Positions 40,777-49,464 are shown, counted from the first letter of the stretch. The stretch is 52,437 bases of DNA from Benthicola sp039584685 (GCA_039584685.1 JBDGXI010000013.1:1-52437), one strand, 5' to 3'. Notes: generated by a model not told the origin, from the sequence alone. Program-made: numbers and translations.

Positions 40777-41234
40777 TCCGTCGCTTCCAGTCGGTGGCGC
40801 ACGCAGGCCGCAAACCGACGAAGGAGGATCTCAGCTGCACCGGCCAGGACCTTGCTCACTACGGGTCCGTCGAGGCGGCCTGCCAGGCGCACACCCAGCC
40901 GGACATCGACGCTAGTGACCGCTCGCTCGAGTTCCGACAGCCGGCTGCGCATCCTCAGGTCCGCGGCCCCATCGCCTGTCAGTTCGGTGGCAGTCGCAGC
41001 CATCAGCACCGAGTGCTCGGCCGCGTCGAGTTCGCGGAATCCGGCTTCTCCCGCGAGTGTCGTTCCAACCGGGCCGAATCTCAGGTCGACCTCCCCGACG
41101 AAGGTGTCGTCCACGATGTCGAGAAGGTGTGCGCCCGGCATGCAGCCTGCGATGCACCGGGGATCGGTCAGAAACCGCCACACCTCGTCGACCGGTCGCC
41201 GAACCTGAAATGCTCTGTGAAGGCTAATCGACAA
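40758..41234 (-). CDS. CoxG-like SRPBCC protein
   Basis: This 158-residue protein belongs to the CoxG (CO dehydrogenase subunit G) group of SRPBCC proteins. Family features are VRRPVDEVWRFLTDPRCIAGCMPGA and FVGEVDLRFGPVGTTLAGEAGF. CoxG helps anchor or mature molybdenum hydroxylases at the membrane. A TTG at 41234 is taken as the start because aggag lies six bases before it and the conserved N-terminus begins there; an ATG at 41315 would add 27 unrelated residues. It diverges from the xdhC-like gene. No coxL, coxM or coxS gene is in the window. Confidence 0.85.
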   Translation of the reverse strand: MSISLHRAFQVRRPVDEVWRFLTDPRCIAGCMPGAHLLDIVDDTFVGEVDLRFGPVGTTLAGEAGFRELDAAEHSVLMAATATELTGDGAADLRMRSRLSELERAVTSVDVRLGVRLAGRLDGPVVSKVLAGAAEILLRRFAACVRHRLEATETPNGN

Positions 41235-41381
41235 CGTGCGCTCCTGGCGGAATCGATACGGTTCGCCCGGACGGGCGCCAACGTGACCCGAAGCGTCTCC
41301 GGGCGTCAAGCACACGGTCCCGCGGCGTGCCGGGATCTCCTACATTGAAGAGAGCCGCGGAACCCGGGGGAGACGAGGAAG

Positions 41382-42467
41382 ATGAGCCTTCCAGAGATTC
41401 GAGACGCCGTCCTCGATTGGACGAGGCGCGGCCAGCCGTGGGGTGAAGCAGTTCTGATCGGCGTCAGACGGTCTGCTCCCAGGCCGCCCGGCGCCCGGTA
41501 CGCCGCGGGAAGCGACGGCTCGTTCAGCGGGACGATCTCGGCCGGGTGCGTCGAGGCAGACCTGCGGGAGCACATCCTCGGCCTGCTCGCCGACCGTCCC
41601 GACGGCGAGCCGAAGGTCGTATCCTACGGCATCAGCGACGAAATGGCGGTCAGCGTGGGTCTGGCATGCGGCGGCGAGATCGATGTCCTGATCCGCCTCC
41701 ACGAACCCGATGATGCAGTGTGGGAGGAGCTGGTCGCGATGCTGGTGGAGTCATCGGGGGCCCCCGCAGGCGGGCACGGGGCGCTTGTCACGGGGCTGTC
41801 GGCCGGGATCCTCGGCCGGCAGATCCTGGTCCGGCGGGATGGCTCGACCGTCGGAAGTCTGGGAGACTCGGATCTGGACGAAGAGGTGGCCGCAAGCGCT
41901 GATCGGCTGTTCGCCCGCGAGGGTGGCGAGACCGTCGAGTTCGCCTCGGGGGGGCACACGGCCTTCGTGGACCGGGTCCTCCCTCCGCGCAGACTTCTGA
42001 TCGTCGGAGCGACCCCAGTGGCGATAGCACTCGCGGCACTGGCGTCGTGTGTGGGATACCAGGTCACCGTCGTGGATCCCCGGCCCGGGCTCGCCCGCCC
42101 GGATCTGTTCCCGGACGCGAACGTCATCGTCGAATGGCCCGACCAGGCGTTGGACGCAACTGACCTGGACGAGTGGACGGATGTTGCGATCCTCGCCCAC
42201 GACGACAGGCTGGATCTTCAGGGTCTCCAGGCTGCGCTCACCTCCGGATGCCGGTACACGGGCCTGCTCGGTGGGAGGCGAACGCAGCGGCTCCGGAGAG
42301 AGGCCCTGCTGGCAAGAGGCGTATCGTCGCCCAGCCTGGACCGGATCCGCGGTCCGATCGGCCTCGACATCGGCGCGGTGACCCCGCACGAGATAGCGGT
42401 TTCGATACTGGCTGAGATGCTGGCGGTTCGGCGTCTCGGACCTCAGGCGGTGGGCCGGGCGACATGA
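41382..42467 (+). CDS. XdhC-family molybdenum-hydroxylase maturation factor
   Basis: This 361-residue XdhC/CoxI-type chaperone inserts or sulfurates the molybdenum cofactor of xanthine- or CO-dehydrogenase-like enzymes. The N-terminal XdhC domain has VLIGVRRSAPRPPGARYA and GTISAGCVEADLREH with the conserved Cys, then VGLACGGEIDVLI. The C-terminal half is a Rossmann domain (RRLLIVGATPVAIALAALA, about 205-225) ending with GLDIGAVTPHEIAVSILAEM, as in full-length members. The ATG at 41382 has gaggaag upstream. It overlaps the MocA-like gene by ATGA, a common pairing for this pathway. Confidence 0.92.
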   Translation: MSLPEIRDAVLDWTRRGQPWGEAVLIGVRRSAPRPPGARYAAGSDGSFSGTISAGCVEADLREHILGLLADRPDGEPKVVSYGISDEMAVSVGLACGGEIDVLIRLHEPDDAVWEELVAMLVESSGAPAGGHGALVTGLSAGILGRQILVRRDGSTVGSLGDSDLDEEVAASADRLFAREGGETVEFASGGHTAFVDRVLPPRRLLIVGATPVAIALAALASCVGYQVTVVDPRPGLARPDLFPDANVIVEWPDQALDATDLDEWTDVAILAHDDRLDLQGLQAALTSGCRYTGLLGGRRTQRLRREALLARGVSSPSLDRIRGPIGLDIGAVTPHEIAVSILAEMLAVRRLGPQAVGRAT

Positions 42468-43108
42468 CGCGGCCGGCCGACGGGGACGACTCGCGGCCAG
42501 GGTTCGCTGGCCTGATCCTGGCCGCCGGCAGCTCGACACGGATGAGGGGAGGTTCGAAGCTCCTCTGCCAGTTCGAGGGGACCACGGTGATTCGCAAGGT
42601 CGTGTCGACCGCACTGGCAGCGGGCCTCGAACCGGTCGTCGTAGTCGTTGGCCGCGACGAGCGAGCCGTTCCGTCTGCTATCTCCGGTCTGCCGGTCCGC
42701 TACGCGAGGGTGCCGGAGGAGCCTCGCGGACGCCTCGCCTCAGTGATCGCCGGTGTCGAGGCGCTGGCGGATGATCCGGTGGCCGGCGCCGTGATCCTGC
42801 TTGGAGACGAGCCCGGTCTTGGCGTCGAGCATGTCCGGATAGTGCGGGACGCAGCAGCCGGTGGCCGGCACACTGTCTTGCGGGCGGCGTACAGAGACCG
42901 CCCGGGACACCCGGTCCTCGTGCCGGAATCAGTGCTACGGCGCATACCGGATCTCGGCAGCGGTCTCGAGCCGGAGACGAGCCTGTGGAGCCTCATCCTC
43001 CGTTCCGGGGTGCCGTTTTCGCTCGTGCCGATAGACGTTCCATCGCCCATCGATGTGGACACGCGAGTCGATCTGGCTAGAGCGATCGACCGAGGGTCGA
43101 CCACCTGA
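42464..43108 (+). CDS. MocA-like molybdenum cofactor cytidylyltransferase
   Basis: This 214-residue nucleotidyltransferase has the MobA/MocA signature LILAAGSSTRMRGGSKLL (near residues 17-34), with the catalytic pattern GxSxRMG...K partly varied (STRMRGGSK). VILLGDEPGL occupies the metal-binding DxP position (D-E-P). RPGHPVLV and the C-terminal DIDTPxD-like segment (PIDVDTRVDL) are present. MocA converts molybdopterin cofactor to its cytosine dinucleotide form for molybdenum hydroxylases. With xdhC and coxG next to it, the target enzyme should be encoded elsewhere in the genome. It is translationally coupled to the xdhC-like gene. Confidence 0.88.
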   Translation: MTRPADGDDSRPGFAGLILAAGSSTRMRGGSKLLCQFEGTTVIRKVVSTALAAGLEPVVVVVGRDERAVPSAISGLPVRYARVPEEPRGRLASVIAGVEALADDPVAGAVILLGDEPGLGVEHVRIVRDAAAGGRHTVLRAAYRDRPGHPVLVPESVLRRIPDLGSGLEPETSLWSLILRSGVPFSLVPIDVPSPIDVDTRVDLARAIDRGSTT

Positions 43109-43132
43109 TCGCGTCCGCCGGCCTTGCGCGAC

Positions 43133-43189
43133 ACCCTGACGCAATGGCATCTGCCTCGTAGCCGCCGGCCGAATCAGCGTCAGCAGGGT
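43133..43189 (+). terminator. Bulged hairpin after the mocA-like gene
   Basis: accctgacgc (43133-43142) pairs with gcgtc (43177-43181) and agggt (43185-43189), leaving a three-base bulge. It lies in the 136-base gap before the membrane-anchored gene. It could end the xdhC-mocA transcript. No T run follows. Confidence 0.3.
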
Positions 43190-43244
43190 CTGCGCCACGG
43201 CTCGGGATGGAATTGACACGGAGAAGCTAGACAGGCAGGGATCA

Positions 43245-44108
43245 ATGGGTCGTGTGGGCCTCGCGGTAGTCGTGCTGGCCGCCTGGATCGCGGCATTGGG
43301 ATGGCAAGCGAAGCGAGTCTTCTTTCCGGCTGCGGCTCAGCGCCTCGCTCTCGGCGTGACGACGCTTCCACCGGGAGTCGCCTACTACGCGGTCTTCCGC
43401 GGCGATGTGCGCGCCGGCTGGGGACAGGTCGAGATCGACACGCTGCCAGCGGCCGCCGGGTTCCGTGTGCGAGATCGAGTGCTCCTGGATCTGCCATCCC
43501 TCGGGGTGGCGGGGCGGTCCGAGCGCTCTGCCGAAGAGTACCTGGACTCGCGCCTGAATCTGGACAGCCTGATCCACACCTCCGTCGTTGGAGACGACAC
43601 CGCCGAAATCAGGGTCGTATTCGACGGCGACTCGGCGATTCGACTGTACGACTCGACGGGCCGGCAGACCGGCCGTGTGTCCGTCTCGGGGTCTGTCACG
43701 ACCCCCGCCGGCTGGCGCCTCCGACTCGCCGCTGCCGGACAGACGGAGCCTGGACGAAGATACGGTGTGACGGTGTTCGATCCGCTGGTGGCAGGCGTCC
43801 GCCTGCAGGAGATCGAGATCCTGGAGGCCGGCTCGCTGGCGTTCCCTGACAGTGCGGACACGGACTCCATTTCCGGAGCCTGGATTCCGGTCAGGGAGGA
43901 TACGGTGCGTGCGTGGCGGGTCCGAACCGGCTCCGGGGGAGAGGCCAGGGAGGCGTGGATCGACGAGGACGGAAGACTGGTGGACGGAGACATCTTCGGA
44001 GGACTCAGGGTGGAGCGAACGGCTTTTGAGCTGGCGTTCTTCACACGCCCGGGGGCCGCACCACCTGCGCAGCCCATTGAACGCCACCAGCGGGGGGAGC
44101 CGGAATGA
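43245..44108 (+). CDS. Membrane-anchored hypothetical protein (transglutaminase-associated N-domain type)
   Basis: This 287-residue protein has an N-terminal membrane anchor (VGLAVVVLAAWIAALGW), then an all-beta extracytoplasmic region: PGVAYYAVFRGDVRAGWGQV, VFDPLVAGVRLQEIEILEAG and WIDEDGRLVDGDIFGGLRVERTAFELAFF. This arrangement resembles the domain that precedes transglutaminase-like domains in some secreted bacterial proteins, but the transglutaminase part is absent. The ATG at 43245 follows agggatca. It overlaps the ABC ATPase gene by four bases, so it likely works with the exporter. I base the resemblance on memory of related proteins and hold it loosely. Confidence 0.7.
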   Translation: MGRVGLAVVVLAAWIAALGWQAKRVFFPAAAQRLALGVTTLPPGVAYYAVFRGDVRAGWGQVEIDTLPAAAGFRVRDRVLLDLPSLGVAGRSERSAEEYLDSRLNLDSLIHTSVVGDDTAEIRVVFDGDSAIRLYDSTGRQTGRVSVSGSVTTPAGWRLRLAAAGQTEPGRRYGVTVFDPLVAGVRLQEIEILEAGSLAFPDSADTDSISGAWIPVREDTVRAWRVRTGSGGEAREAWIDEDGRLVDGDIFGGLRVERTAFELAFFTRPGAAPPAQPIERHQRGEPE

Positions 44109-44863
44109 TCCGTCTCGAGAGCCTGACGAAACGCTACGGCGACTTCATTGCGGTAGCCGGGATCGACCTCGACATCGAGGCGGGTCAGATATTCGGCCTC
44201 CTGGGCCCCAATGGGGCGGGGAAGACGACGACGCTCAGGATGATAGCCGGAATCCTCAGACCGGACTCGGGTCGAGTGATCGTCGCGGGGCACGACAATG
44301 TCGTCGAGCCGATCGAGGCTAGAAAGATCCTCGGTTTCGTTCCGGATCGACCGTTCGTGTACGACAAGCTTACGGGAGCCGAGCTCCTCCGTTTCTCGGC
44401 CGGGTTGTACGGCCTCGAGGGCCCGCAAGTGGAGACCCGGATCGACGAGTTGCTCGAGTTGTGGGACCTGGCTCCATGGAAGGATCAGCTCGTAGAGTCG
44501 TACTCGCATGGCATGCGACAGAAGCTGATCATCTCCTCCGCGCTGATCCACCGCCCCGGAGTGCTGGTCGTGGACGAGCCTATGGTGGGGCTCGATCCTC
44601 GATCGGCGTGGTTGCTCAAGGACGTCTTGCGAAAGTTCGCTGACAATGGAGGCACCGCGCTCGTGTCGACCCACACGCTGGAGCTGGCCGAGAGCCTCTG
44701 TGACCGGTTGGCCGTAATCGATCGGGGCAGCGTCGTAGCCGCGGGTTCGATAGATGATCTGCGTCGAGAGGCTCGATCGGAGGCCGCCGGCCTGGAAGAG
44801 ATCTTCCTGAGGATCACGCGCGGGGCCACAAACTCCGAGATCGTCCGGGTGATCGGGGAGTGA
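44105..44863 (+). CDS. ABC transporter ATP-binding protein
   Basis: This 252-residue ATPase has Walker A GPNGAGKTT (about residues 37-45), a signature-loop variant YSHGMRQKLIISSAL instead of LSGGQ, Walker B VLVVDEPMVGLDP and the H-loop STHTLELAE. The variant signature and the gene order are typical of ABC-2-type exporters. It overlaps the membrane-anchored protein upstream and the permease downstream, so the three form one operon. Substrate unknown. Confidence 0.93.
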   Translation: MIRLESLTKRYGDFIAVAGIDLDIEAGQIFGLLGPNGAGKTTTLRMIAGILRPDSGRVIVAGHDNVVEPIEARKILGFVPDRPFVYDKLTGAELLRFSAGLYGLEGPQVETRIDELLELWDLAPWKDQLVESYSHGMRQKLIISSALIHRPGVLVVDEPMVGLDPRSAWLLKDVLRKFADNGGTALVSTHTLELAESLCDRLAVIDRGSVVAAGSIDDLRREARSEAAGLEEIFLRITRGATNSEIVRVIGE

Positions 44864-46560
44864 TGATGTCCGTGGGGCGCGAGTACGCTCTCCTGCTCAC
44901 ACCGAAGTTCCTGTCCGCGCGACGACGCGGCCTGACGGGTCCGGGTCGTTGGGGCCGTGCGGCGATGGTGCTCGGAGTCGGAGCGGCCGCGTGGCCGTTC
45001 ATCTATGTGGCGTTGACCCGGCTGCTGCGTACGCTCAGGGGTGTCGAGGAGGTAGGGCCTCTCCTCGCCTCGAAATTACTGGCTCTCGGACTCCTCATGT
45101 TCCTGGGGATCCTCCTGCTGTCGAATCTGATCGCTGCGCTTTCGAGCTTCTTTCTGTCTCGCGACCTCCCGTGGATTCGCGCGGCGCCCGTCGATTGGCT
45201 ATCCGTCTACCTGACACGACTCACCGAAACGCTCGTCAGCTCGTCCTGGATGGTGGTGCTGATGCTCGTGCCGATGCTGGCCGCCTACTGGACGGTGTAC
45301 GACGGCGGGTGGCAGTTCGTCGCTTTGTCCGTCGCGGCCGTGGTTCCCTTCCTGGTAATACCGGCGGCGGTCGGAAGCGCCATCACGCTGCTGCTCGTCC
45401 GCCTGTTTCCTGCCCGTCGCTCGAAGGACATCCTCGGCATCGTCGCCGTCGCGTCCGCGGGTCTGGTTATCCTCCTGCTCCGCGTGCTTCGTCCTGAGCG
45501 GCTGGTGAATCCGGAGTCTTACCGGAACCTGGTCGATTTCATGGCCGCCCTGCGCGGGCCCTCGTCTCCGTGGCTTCCCTCTCAGTGGGGCGCGGATGCC
45601 CTCGCCGGTTTTCTTCAGGGCGGTTTCGACCCGTTTCTTCTCATCCTGCTGTGGACCACCGCTGCCGGCACGGTCACCGTCGGTGCCATGCTTCACCGGA
45701 GCCTGTACCCCGTGTGCTTTACCCGCGCACAGGAAGGGACCGAGAACCGGATCCGGCACCATTCCGGCTGGACCTGGTTCGGACGCACTGTCAGCGGCGC
45801 GTCACTTCAGCAGCAGCAGCTGGTGCTCAAGGACGTGAGGATATTCTTCAGGGATACGACCCAGTGGTCGCAGCTCATCATTCTCGGAGTACTGGTCGTC
45901 GTCTATGTCTACAACATGAGGGTTCTTCCGCTCAGCTCGGGCGAGATGATCACTCGCTATCTCATCACTCTCGTGGTGTTCCTAAACCTCGCTCTGTCGG
46001 GATTCGTTCTGGCGGCGATCGCGGCGCGGTTCGTGTTCCCCGCCTTGAGCCTCGAGGGTCGGACCCTGTGGATGTTGAAATCGGCGCCGCTCGAGGCCCA
46101 TACCATCCTCGGGGCAAAGTACTGGGTGGGGGCGGTCCCGCTCACGGCCCTCGCAGTGCTCCTCACCGGCGTGACGAACTTCCTGCTCGGCGTGCCCACA
46201 GGACTCGCTGTCCTGTCGCTCGTCTCGACGGTGGCGCTGAGCCTGGCGTTCACGGCGCAGGCCCTGGCATGGGGGGTCTACTACCCGGAGTTCGAGTCCG
46301 AGAACGCCGCGCAGATTCCCACATCGATCGGCGGACTGCTGTTCATGCTCGGAGCGGTGATCAATCTGGGGACAGTTCTGGCCCTGCAGATCTGGATTCT
46401 GAGAGGATTTCTGATGTCCGGGCTGCCGGGAAGGGAGCCACGAAGTCCGCTGCTGTCGGAGATCGCCCTGGCGCTGGCGGTGACCCTAGTGTGCTGCGCT
46501 GTCGCAGGCGGGGTCTCCTACCAAGCCGCAGTACGGCGTTTCGACCGCCTCGACGGCTGA
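44863..46560 (+). CDS. ABC-2-type transporter permease
   Basis: This 565-residue protein has about twelve hydrophobic segments, including LLLSNLIAALSSFFLS, FVALSVAAVVPFLVIPAAVG and LSLVSTVALSLAFTAQALAWG. The middle cytoplasmic loop contains LQQQQLVLKDVRIFFRDTTQWSQ, as in large ABC-2 permeases that carry two transmembrane halves in one chain. The ATG at 44863 overlaps the ATPase stop; GTG at 44860 and ATG at 44866 are alternatives. It should export a substrate, possibly connected with the upstream anchored protein. It ends in a hairpin shared with the convergent gene. Confidence 0.85.
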   Translation: MMSVGREYALLLTPKFLSARRRGLTGPGRWGRAAMVLGVGAAAWPFIYVALTRLLRTLRGVEEVGPLLASKLLALGLLMFLGILLLSNLIAALSSFFLSRDLPWIRAAPVDWLSVYLTRLTETLVSSSWMVVLMLVPMLAAYWTVYDGGWQFVALSVAAVVPFLVIPAAVGSAITLLLVRLFPARRSKDILGIVAVASAGLVILLLRVLRPERLVNPESYRNLVDFMAALRGPSSPWLPSQWGADALAGFLQGGFDPFLLILLWTTAAGTVTVGAMLHRSLYPVCFTRAQEGTENRIRHHSGWTWFGRTVSGASLQQQQLVLKDVRIFFRDTTQWSQLIILGVLVVVYVYNMRVLPLSSGEMITRYLITLVVFLNLALSGFVLAAIAARFVFPALSLEGRTLWMLKSAPLEAHTILGAKYWVGAVPLTALAVLLTGVTNFLLGVPTGLAVLSLVSTVALSLAFTAQALAWGVYYPEFESENAAQIPTSIGGLLFMLGAVINLGTVLALQIWILRGFLMSGLPGREPRSPLLSEIALALAVTLVCCAVAGGVSYQAAVRRFDRLDG

Positions 46561-46581
46561 TCAGCCCGTGTGAGTCGGGCT
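46555..46581. terminator. Bidirectional terminator hairpins
   Basis: agcccg (46563-46568) pairs with cgggct (46576-46581) around a seven-base loop, and ggctgatcagcc (46555-46566) is a perfect palindrome covering the permease stop. The stem also reaches the stop of the minus-strand gene. The two structures overlap and are alternatives. No T run follows. Confidence 0.5.
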
Positions 46582-47512
46582 ACTCGAGCCCCACCAGCGA
46601 GTGAGCGGCAGTCTCCCGGAACTCGCGCAATCGCTGCCGGGCGTCACGCATCTCGGCGTCCGTAAACAGGCCTTCCTGCTGGGCCAGGAGCAGTTCCTCC
46701 CGCTGACTATCACTGAGCAGGCCCATTTCGACGGCCAGGACCCCGAACTTCTTGCCCGGCTGTCTGCGCTGCTCGAGCAACACACGGGCGACCTCGGCAG
46801 GAGTCAGCAGGTCGCGTACGAGGGCGACCGTGCCCAGGGCGAAGTGACGGGGGACGGGCACTTCGGCGCCCACCGGCCGACTGTTGTCCTCAAACTCCAA
46901 CGTATCAGTCGCGTCAGAAACTTCGTCTGCAACCTCGGGCACAGGAATCTCCGACAGAGACTCGACCGAGTCCTCATCAGCGACGAGCGCAAACCCGGCC
47001 TCGGTCGCGCCGAGCGACTCGATCGGAGGTACCAGGTTGCCCAGCACCACTGGTTCTGCGGCCGGTCCTTCGTGCTCTGCTGCGACCTCGGGCGTTTCGG
47101 ACTCCGGAAGCGGTCCGGTCACGGGATCCGGCCGGGTCTCCACCGAGGCCGGATCAGCCCGGGACATGGTCTGTACGACCAGGGTCGATTCGAGACACTC
47201 GGGAGCTTCCCTGTCCGCAGGCATCGCGGGTACTAGATCCTCCATATCACCGGTCTCGGCGTCTGCAGCGCTGATGAAGCGTTGAAGAACCTCCCACTGG
47301 GCGTCCAGGACCTTGCTCTGCCGCTTCTGGTTCTCGAGGAGAGAGCGAATACTCAGGAGATGAAGAGCGTACAGCCCGAGAGCCGCTGCGGCCGCGGCGA
47401 GCATCCGATTCTGGCCGTACCACGCCAATCCGGCGATCACCACCGTGACCGCAGCCACGGCAGCAAGATAGTGCCCACTGTGCTCTCGATCGGCCTTGCC
47501 GATTCTGGCCAT
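46580..47512 (-). CDS. Two-helix membrane protein with acidic linker and possible MshEN-like tail
   Basis: This 310-residue protein has two membrane helices close together (about 14-31 LAAVAAVTVVIAGLAWYG and 36-50 MLAAAAAALGLYALH). A short coiled coil (LLENQKRQSKVLDAQWEVLQ) and a roughly 130-residue acidic, Pro/Glu/Val-rich linker follow. The folded end (about 235-300) reads ALVRDLLTPAEVARVLLEQR and GVLAVEMGLLSDSQREELLL, with the LGxLLVExGxIxxxQLxxAL-like pattern found before PilB/GspE ATPases (MshEN domains can bind c-di-GMP). No ATPase is present. The ATG at 47512 has ggagg seven bases upstream. A cytoplasmic sensor or scaffold is plausible; function unknown. Confidence 0.65.
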   Translation of the reverse strand: MARIGKADREHSGHYLAAVAAVTVVIAGLAWYGQNRMLAAAAAALGLYALHLLSIRSLLENQKRQSKVLDAQWEVLQRFISAADAETGDMEDLVPAMPADREAPECLESTLVVQTMSRADPASVETRPDPVTGPLPESETPEVAAEHEGPAAEPVVLGNLVPPIESLGATEAGFALVADEDSVESLSEIPVPEVADEVSDATDTLEFEDNSRPVGAEVPVPRHFALGTVALVRDLLTPAEVARVLLEQRRQPGKKFGVLAVEMGLLSDSQREELLLAQQEGLFTDAEMRDARQRLREFRETAAHSLVGLE

Positions 47513-47529
47513 CCAGGCGCCTCCATCTT

Positions 47530-47572
47530 GCCCCGAGCGGCCGGGGCGCAGCTACTCGGGGTTCCCCGTGAG
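47530..47572 (-). terminator. Hairpins after the DSD1-like gene
   Basis: gccccg (47530-47535) pairs with cggggc (47542-47547), and a second stem joins cggggt-type sequence at 47557-47561 with ccccg at 47564-47568. They lie in the 127-base gap after the dehydratase-like gene on the minus strand and before the next minus-strand start, so they could end its transcript. Confidence 0.35.
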
Positions 47573-47639
47573 TCCGGTTCGCGCGGGCGAGCCTGACGCT
47601 TCCGGCGCCAGATGATCGCATCTCGCGTGCCAGAAAGGA

Positions 47640-48731
47640 TCAGCGTCGTCGGAGAATGGGCCAGGTGTCTACGATGTCGTCGCCTCGGACCACCGAAAAG
47701 GCGTCAAAACAGGCCACCGTGAGACACGAGTGGTTCGGAAGCACCCGCACGCGGGCTCCGAGCTCGAGGGGCCTGGATACCAGGCCATGTTCCTGACTGA
47801 GCGAGGTCAGTCGGGCATTTCGCAGGAATGATCCGGGGTCGTGCTCGTCGATGATTTCGCCGAAGCTGGGTCGACCCAGGTGCGCCGGGCCTGGATCCAG
47901 GGACATGGCGAGCGCTCCTGCGTCCACCACGGAGGTGCCGCGCTCGCGGCTGGAGGACACGACCGTGGTCAGAACCGTGGCGGCGCACTGGTCCGGCGCG
48001 CAGGACCCGAGCAGCACCTGCGTGTAGTCGTGCAACGCGTAGTTGCCGGGTCGCACTTCCGTGACGCCATCCAGCGTCCGGTACGCGGACATCGAAGGAG
48101 TAGATCCCACGCTCACGTCGGACACGGAGACGCCGCGGGCAGCTAGTTCTTCTGCCAGCCCGGCCATCGTGCGACGCTCCGAGTCCGCAATCCGGGCGAT
48201 CTGGTCCCGGGATGCTGCCCGATACGCGTCGCCGGAGTGAGAGAGAATCCCCGCCAGCTCCAGCCCCCCATCGATGACGCGCTCGGCCAGCTCCCGCGGA
48301 GCCGACGAGCCCGGGTCCAACCCCGCCCGTCCATTGCCGCAGTCGATCTTCAGCCACACCCGGAAGGGGGCTCCGGCGCCGATGAGTCCGTCCACGGCCG
48401 CAGCCGAATCGACTACGACCCCGAGCCTTACGCGAGTCGCCAATTCAGCCGTCTCGATCAACCTGCCAGGGATCACCGGAAACGCCCACGTGATGTCATC
48501 GAACCCGAATCCGGCGAACGCCAGGCCCTCGGCCAGCGTGGACACTGTGATCCCCCGGGCGCCGAGCGCCTGCTGGGCCAGTGCTACTTCGCGACACTTG
48601 TGGGTCTTGACGTGGGGCCGCAGCCGAACCTGCAGCTCCTTGCATCGCTCTGACATCCGCCGAAGGTTCCCCTCGAGTGCATCGATGTCCAGAAGGAGCG
48701 CCGGGGTCTTGAGGTCGTGGATCGTGGGCAT
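47640..48731 (-). CDS. D-serine dehydratase / D-threonine aldolase-like PLP enzyme (DSD1 type)
   Basis: This 363-residue fold-type III PLP enzyme (alanine racemase N-terminal type) has the PLP Lys in RLRPHVKTHKC (about residues 36-46). It has the conserved DCGNGRAGLDP and, near the C-terminus, VLPNHSCLTVACFD. There the His and Cys (H-x-C) bind the zinc or manganese of this family. Members act on D-serine, D-threonine or D-threo-3-hydroxyaspartate; which applies here cannot be told. The ATG at 48731 has no ribosome site. A TAAAAT box just 6 bases upstream hints at a leaderless transcript. No amino-acid transporter is adjacent. Confidence 0.9.
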   Translation of the reverse strand: MPTIHDLKTPALLLDIDALEGNLRRMSERCKELQVRLRPHVKTHKCREVALAQQALGARGITVSTLAEGLAFAGFGFDDITWAFPVIPGRLIETAELATRVRLGVVVDSAAAVDGLIGAGAPFRVWLKIDCGNGRAGLDPGSSAPRELAERVIDGGLELAGILSHSGDAYRAASRDQIARIADSERRTMAGLAEELAARGVSVSDVSVGSTPSMSAYRTLDGVTEVRPGNYALHDYTQVLLGSCAPDQCAATVLTTVVSSSRERGTSVVDAGALAMSLDPGPAHLGRPSFGEIIDEHDPGSFLRNARLTSLSQEHGLVSRPLELGARVRVLPNHSCLTVACFDAFSVVRGDDIVDTWPILRRR

Positions 48732-48737
48732 GGTCGG

Positions 48738-48743
48738 ATTTTA
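48738..48743 (-). promoter_or_regulatory. Possible -10 box of a leaderless transcript
   Basis: On the minus strand the sequence TAAAAT lies six bases before the ATG of the DSD1-like gene, with no ribosome-binding site between. That spacing would place the transcript start at or next to the ATG. A matching -35 is not clear. Confidence 0.25.
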
Positions 48744-48897
48744 CAGCGATGCCCCCTCCGCGGCCACACACCCTGCTGTCGACTCGATCGCACGAGACGG
48801 CCGGTCCGAATTTTGAGGTTCCGGAGGCCGAGAACCGCCCGATCGTCCAGTGCCTGCGGCACGATGTGACCTGTGGACGCTGCCGATCGTCATATTG

Positions 48898-49464
48898 GTG
48901 ACACGCGACGCGAGGTCCGATATAAGAAACGCTACCGATACCGAGCTGGTTCGTCAGGCACTGGACGGATCAGATCGGGCGTTCGGCGAGATCGTTCGCC
49001 GGTATCAGGATCTCCTGTACCGCCACGCCGTGAGGATGACGGGCCGCCAGGATGACGCCGAGGATGTCGTGCAGTCCGCGTTCATCAAGGCGCACCGCAA
49101 CCTTCGGAAGTGTCGAGACCCCGAGAGGGTAGGGGCATGGCTGTTCAGAATCGGAGCGAACGCATGCAAGGACTTTCTCAAGTCGAAGCGCGTGACGATC
49201 CCTTTCGATCAGATGCCAGGCCTGCTCTCCAACGACGGAGACCCGGAGCGTGACGCCGAGATGGGAAGGGTAAGGGGCGAGATCGAGCGAGCGTTGCAGA
49301 GTCTCCCGGTCGAACAGAGAGAGGCCTTTCTGATGAAGCACGTGGAAGGATGGTCATACGACGAGATGTCCGAGACGCTGGACGTATCGGTTCCGGCGCT
49401 CAAGATGCGAGTACACCGGGCCCGCGAGGAGCTCCAGGTGTTACTCCAGTCGTACGGGAGCTGA
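48898..49464 (+). CDS. ECF-type RNA polymerase sigma factor of the CBM48 operon
   Basis: This sigma-70 family protein of about 188 residues has region 2 (DRAFGEIVRRYQDLLYRHAV, DDAEDVVQSAFIKAHRNLRK) and region 4 (LPVEQREAFLMKHVEGWSYD, EMSETLDVSVPALKMRVHRA), with a short linker. The start is uncertain. A GTG at 48898 gives a typical ECF N-terminus before TDTELVRQALDG, while a GTG at 48850 would add 16 residues; neither has a good ribosome site. The next gene begins 2 bases after its stop and encodes a single-pass protein expected to be its anti-sigma factor. It probably controls this operon or an envelope regulon. Confidence 0.92.
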   Translation: MTRDARSDIRNATDTELVRQALDGSDRAFGEIVRRYQDLLYRHAVRMTGRQDDAEDVVQSAFIKAHRNLRKCRDPERVGAWLFRIGANACKDFLKSKRVTIPFDQMPGLLSNDGDPERDAEMGRVRGEIERALQSLPVEQREAFLMKHVEGWSYDEMSETLDVSVPALKMRVHRAREELQVLLQSYGS

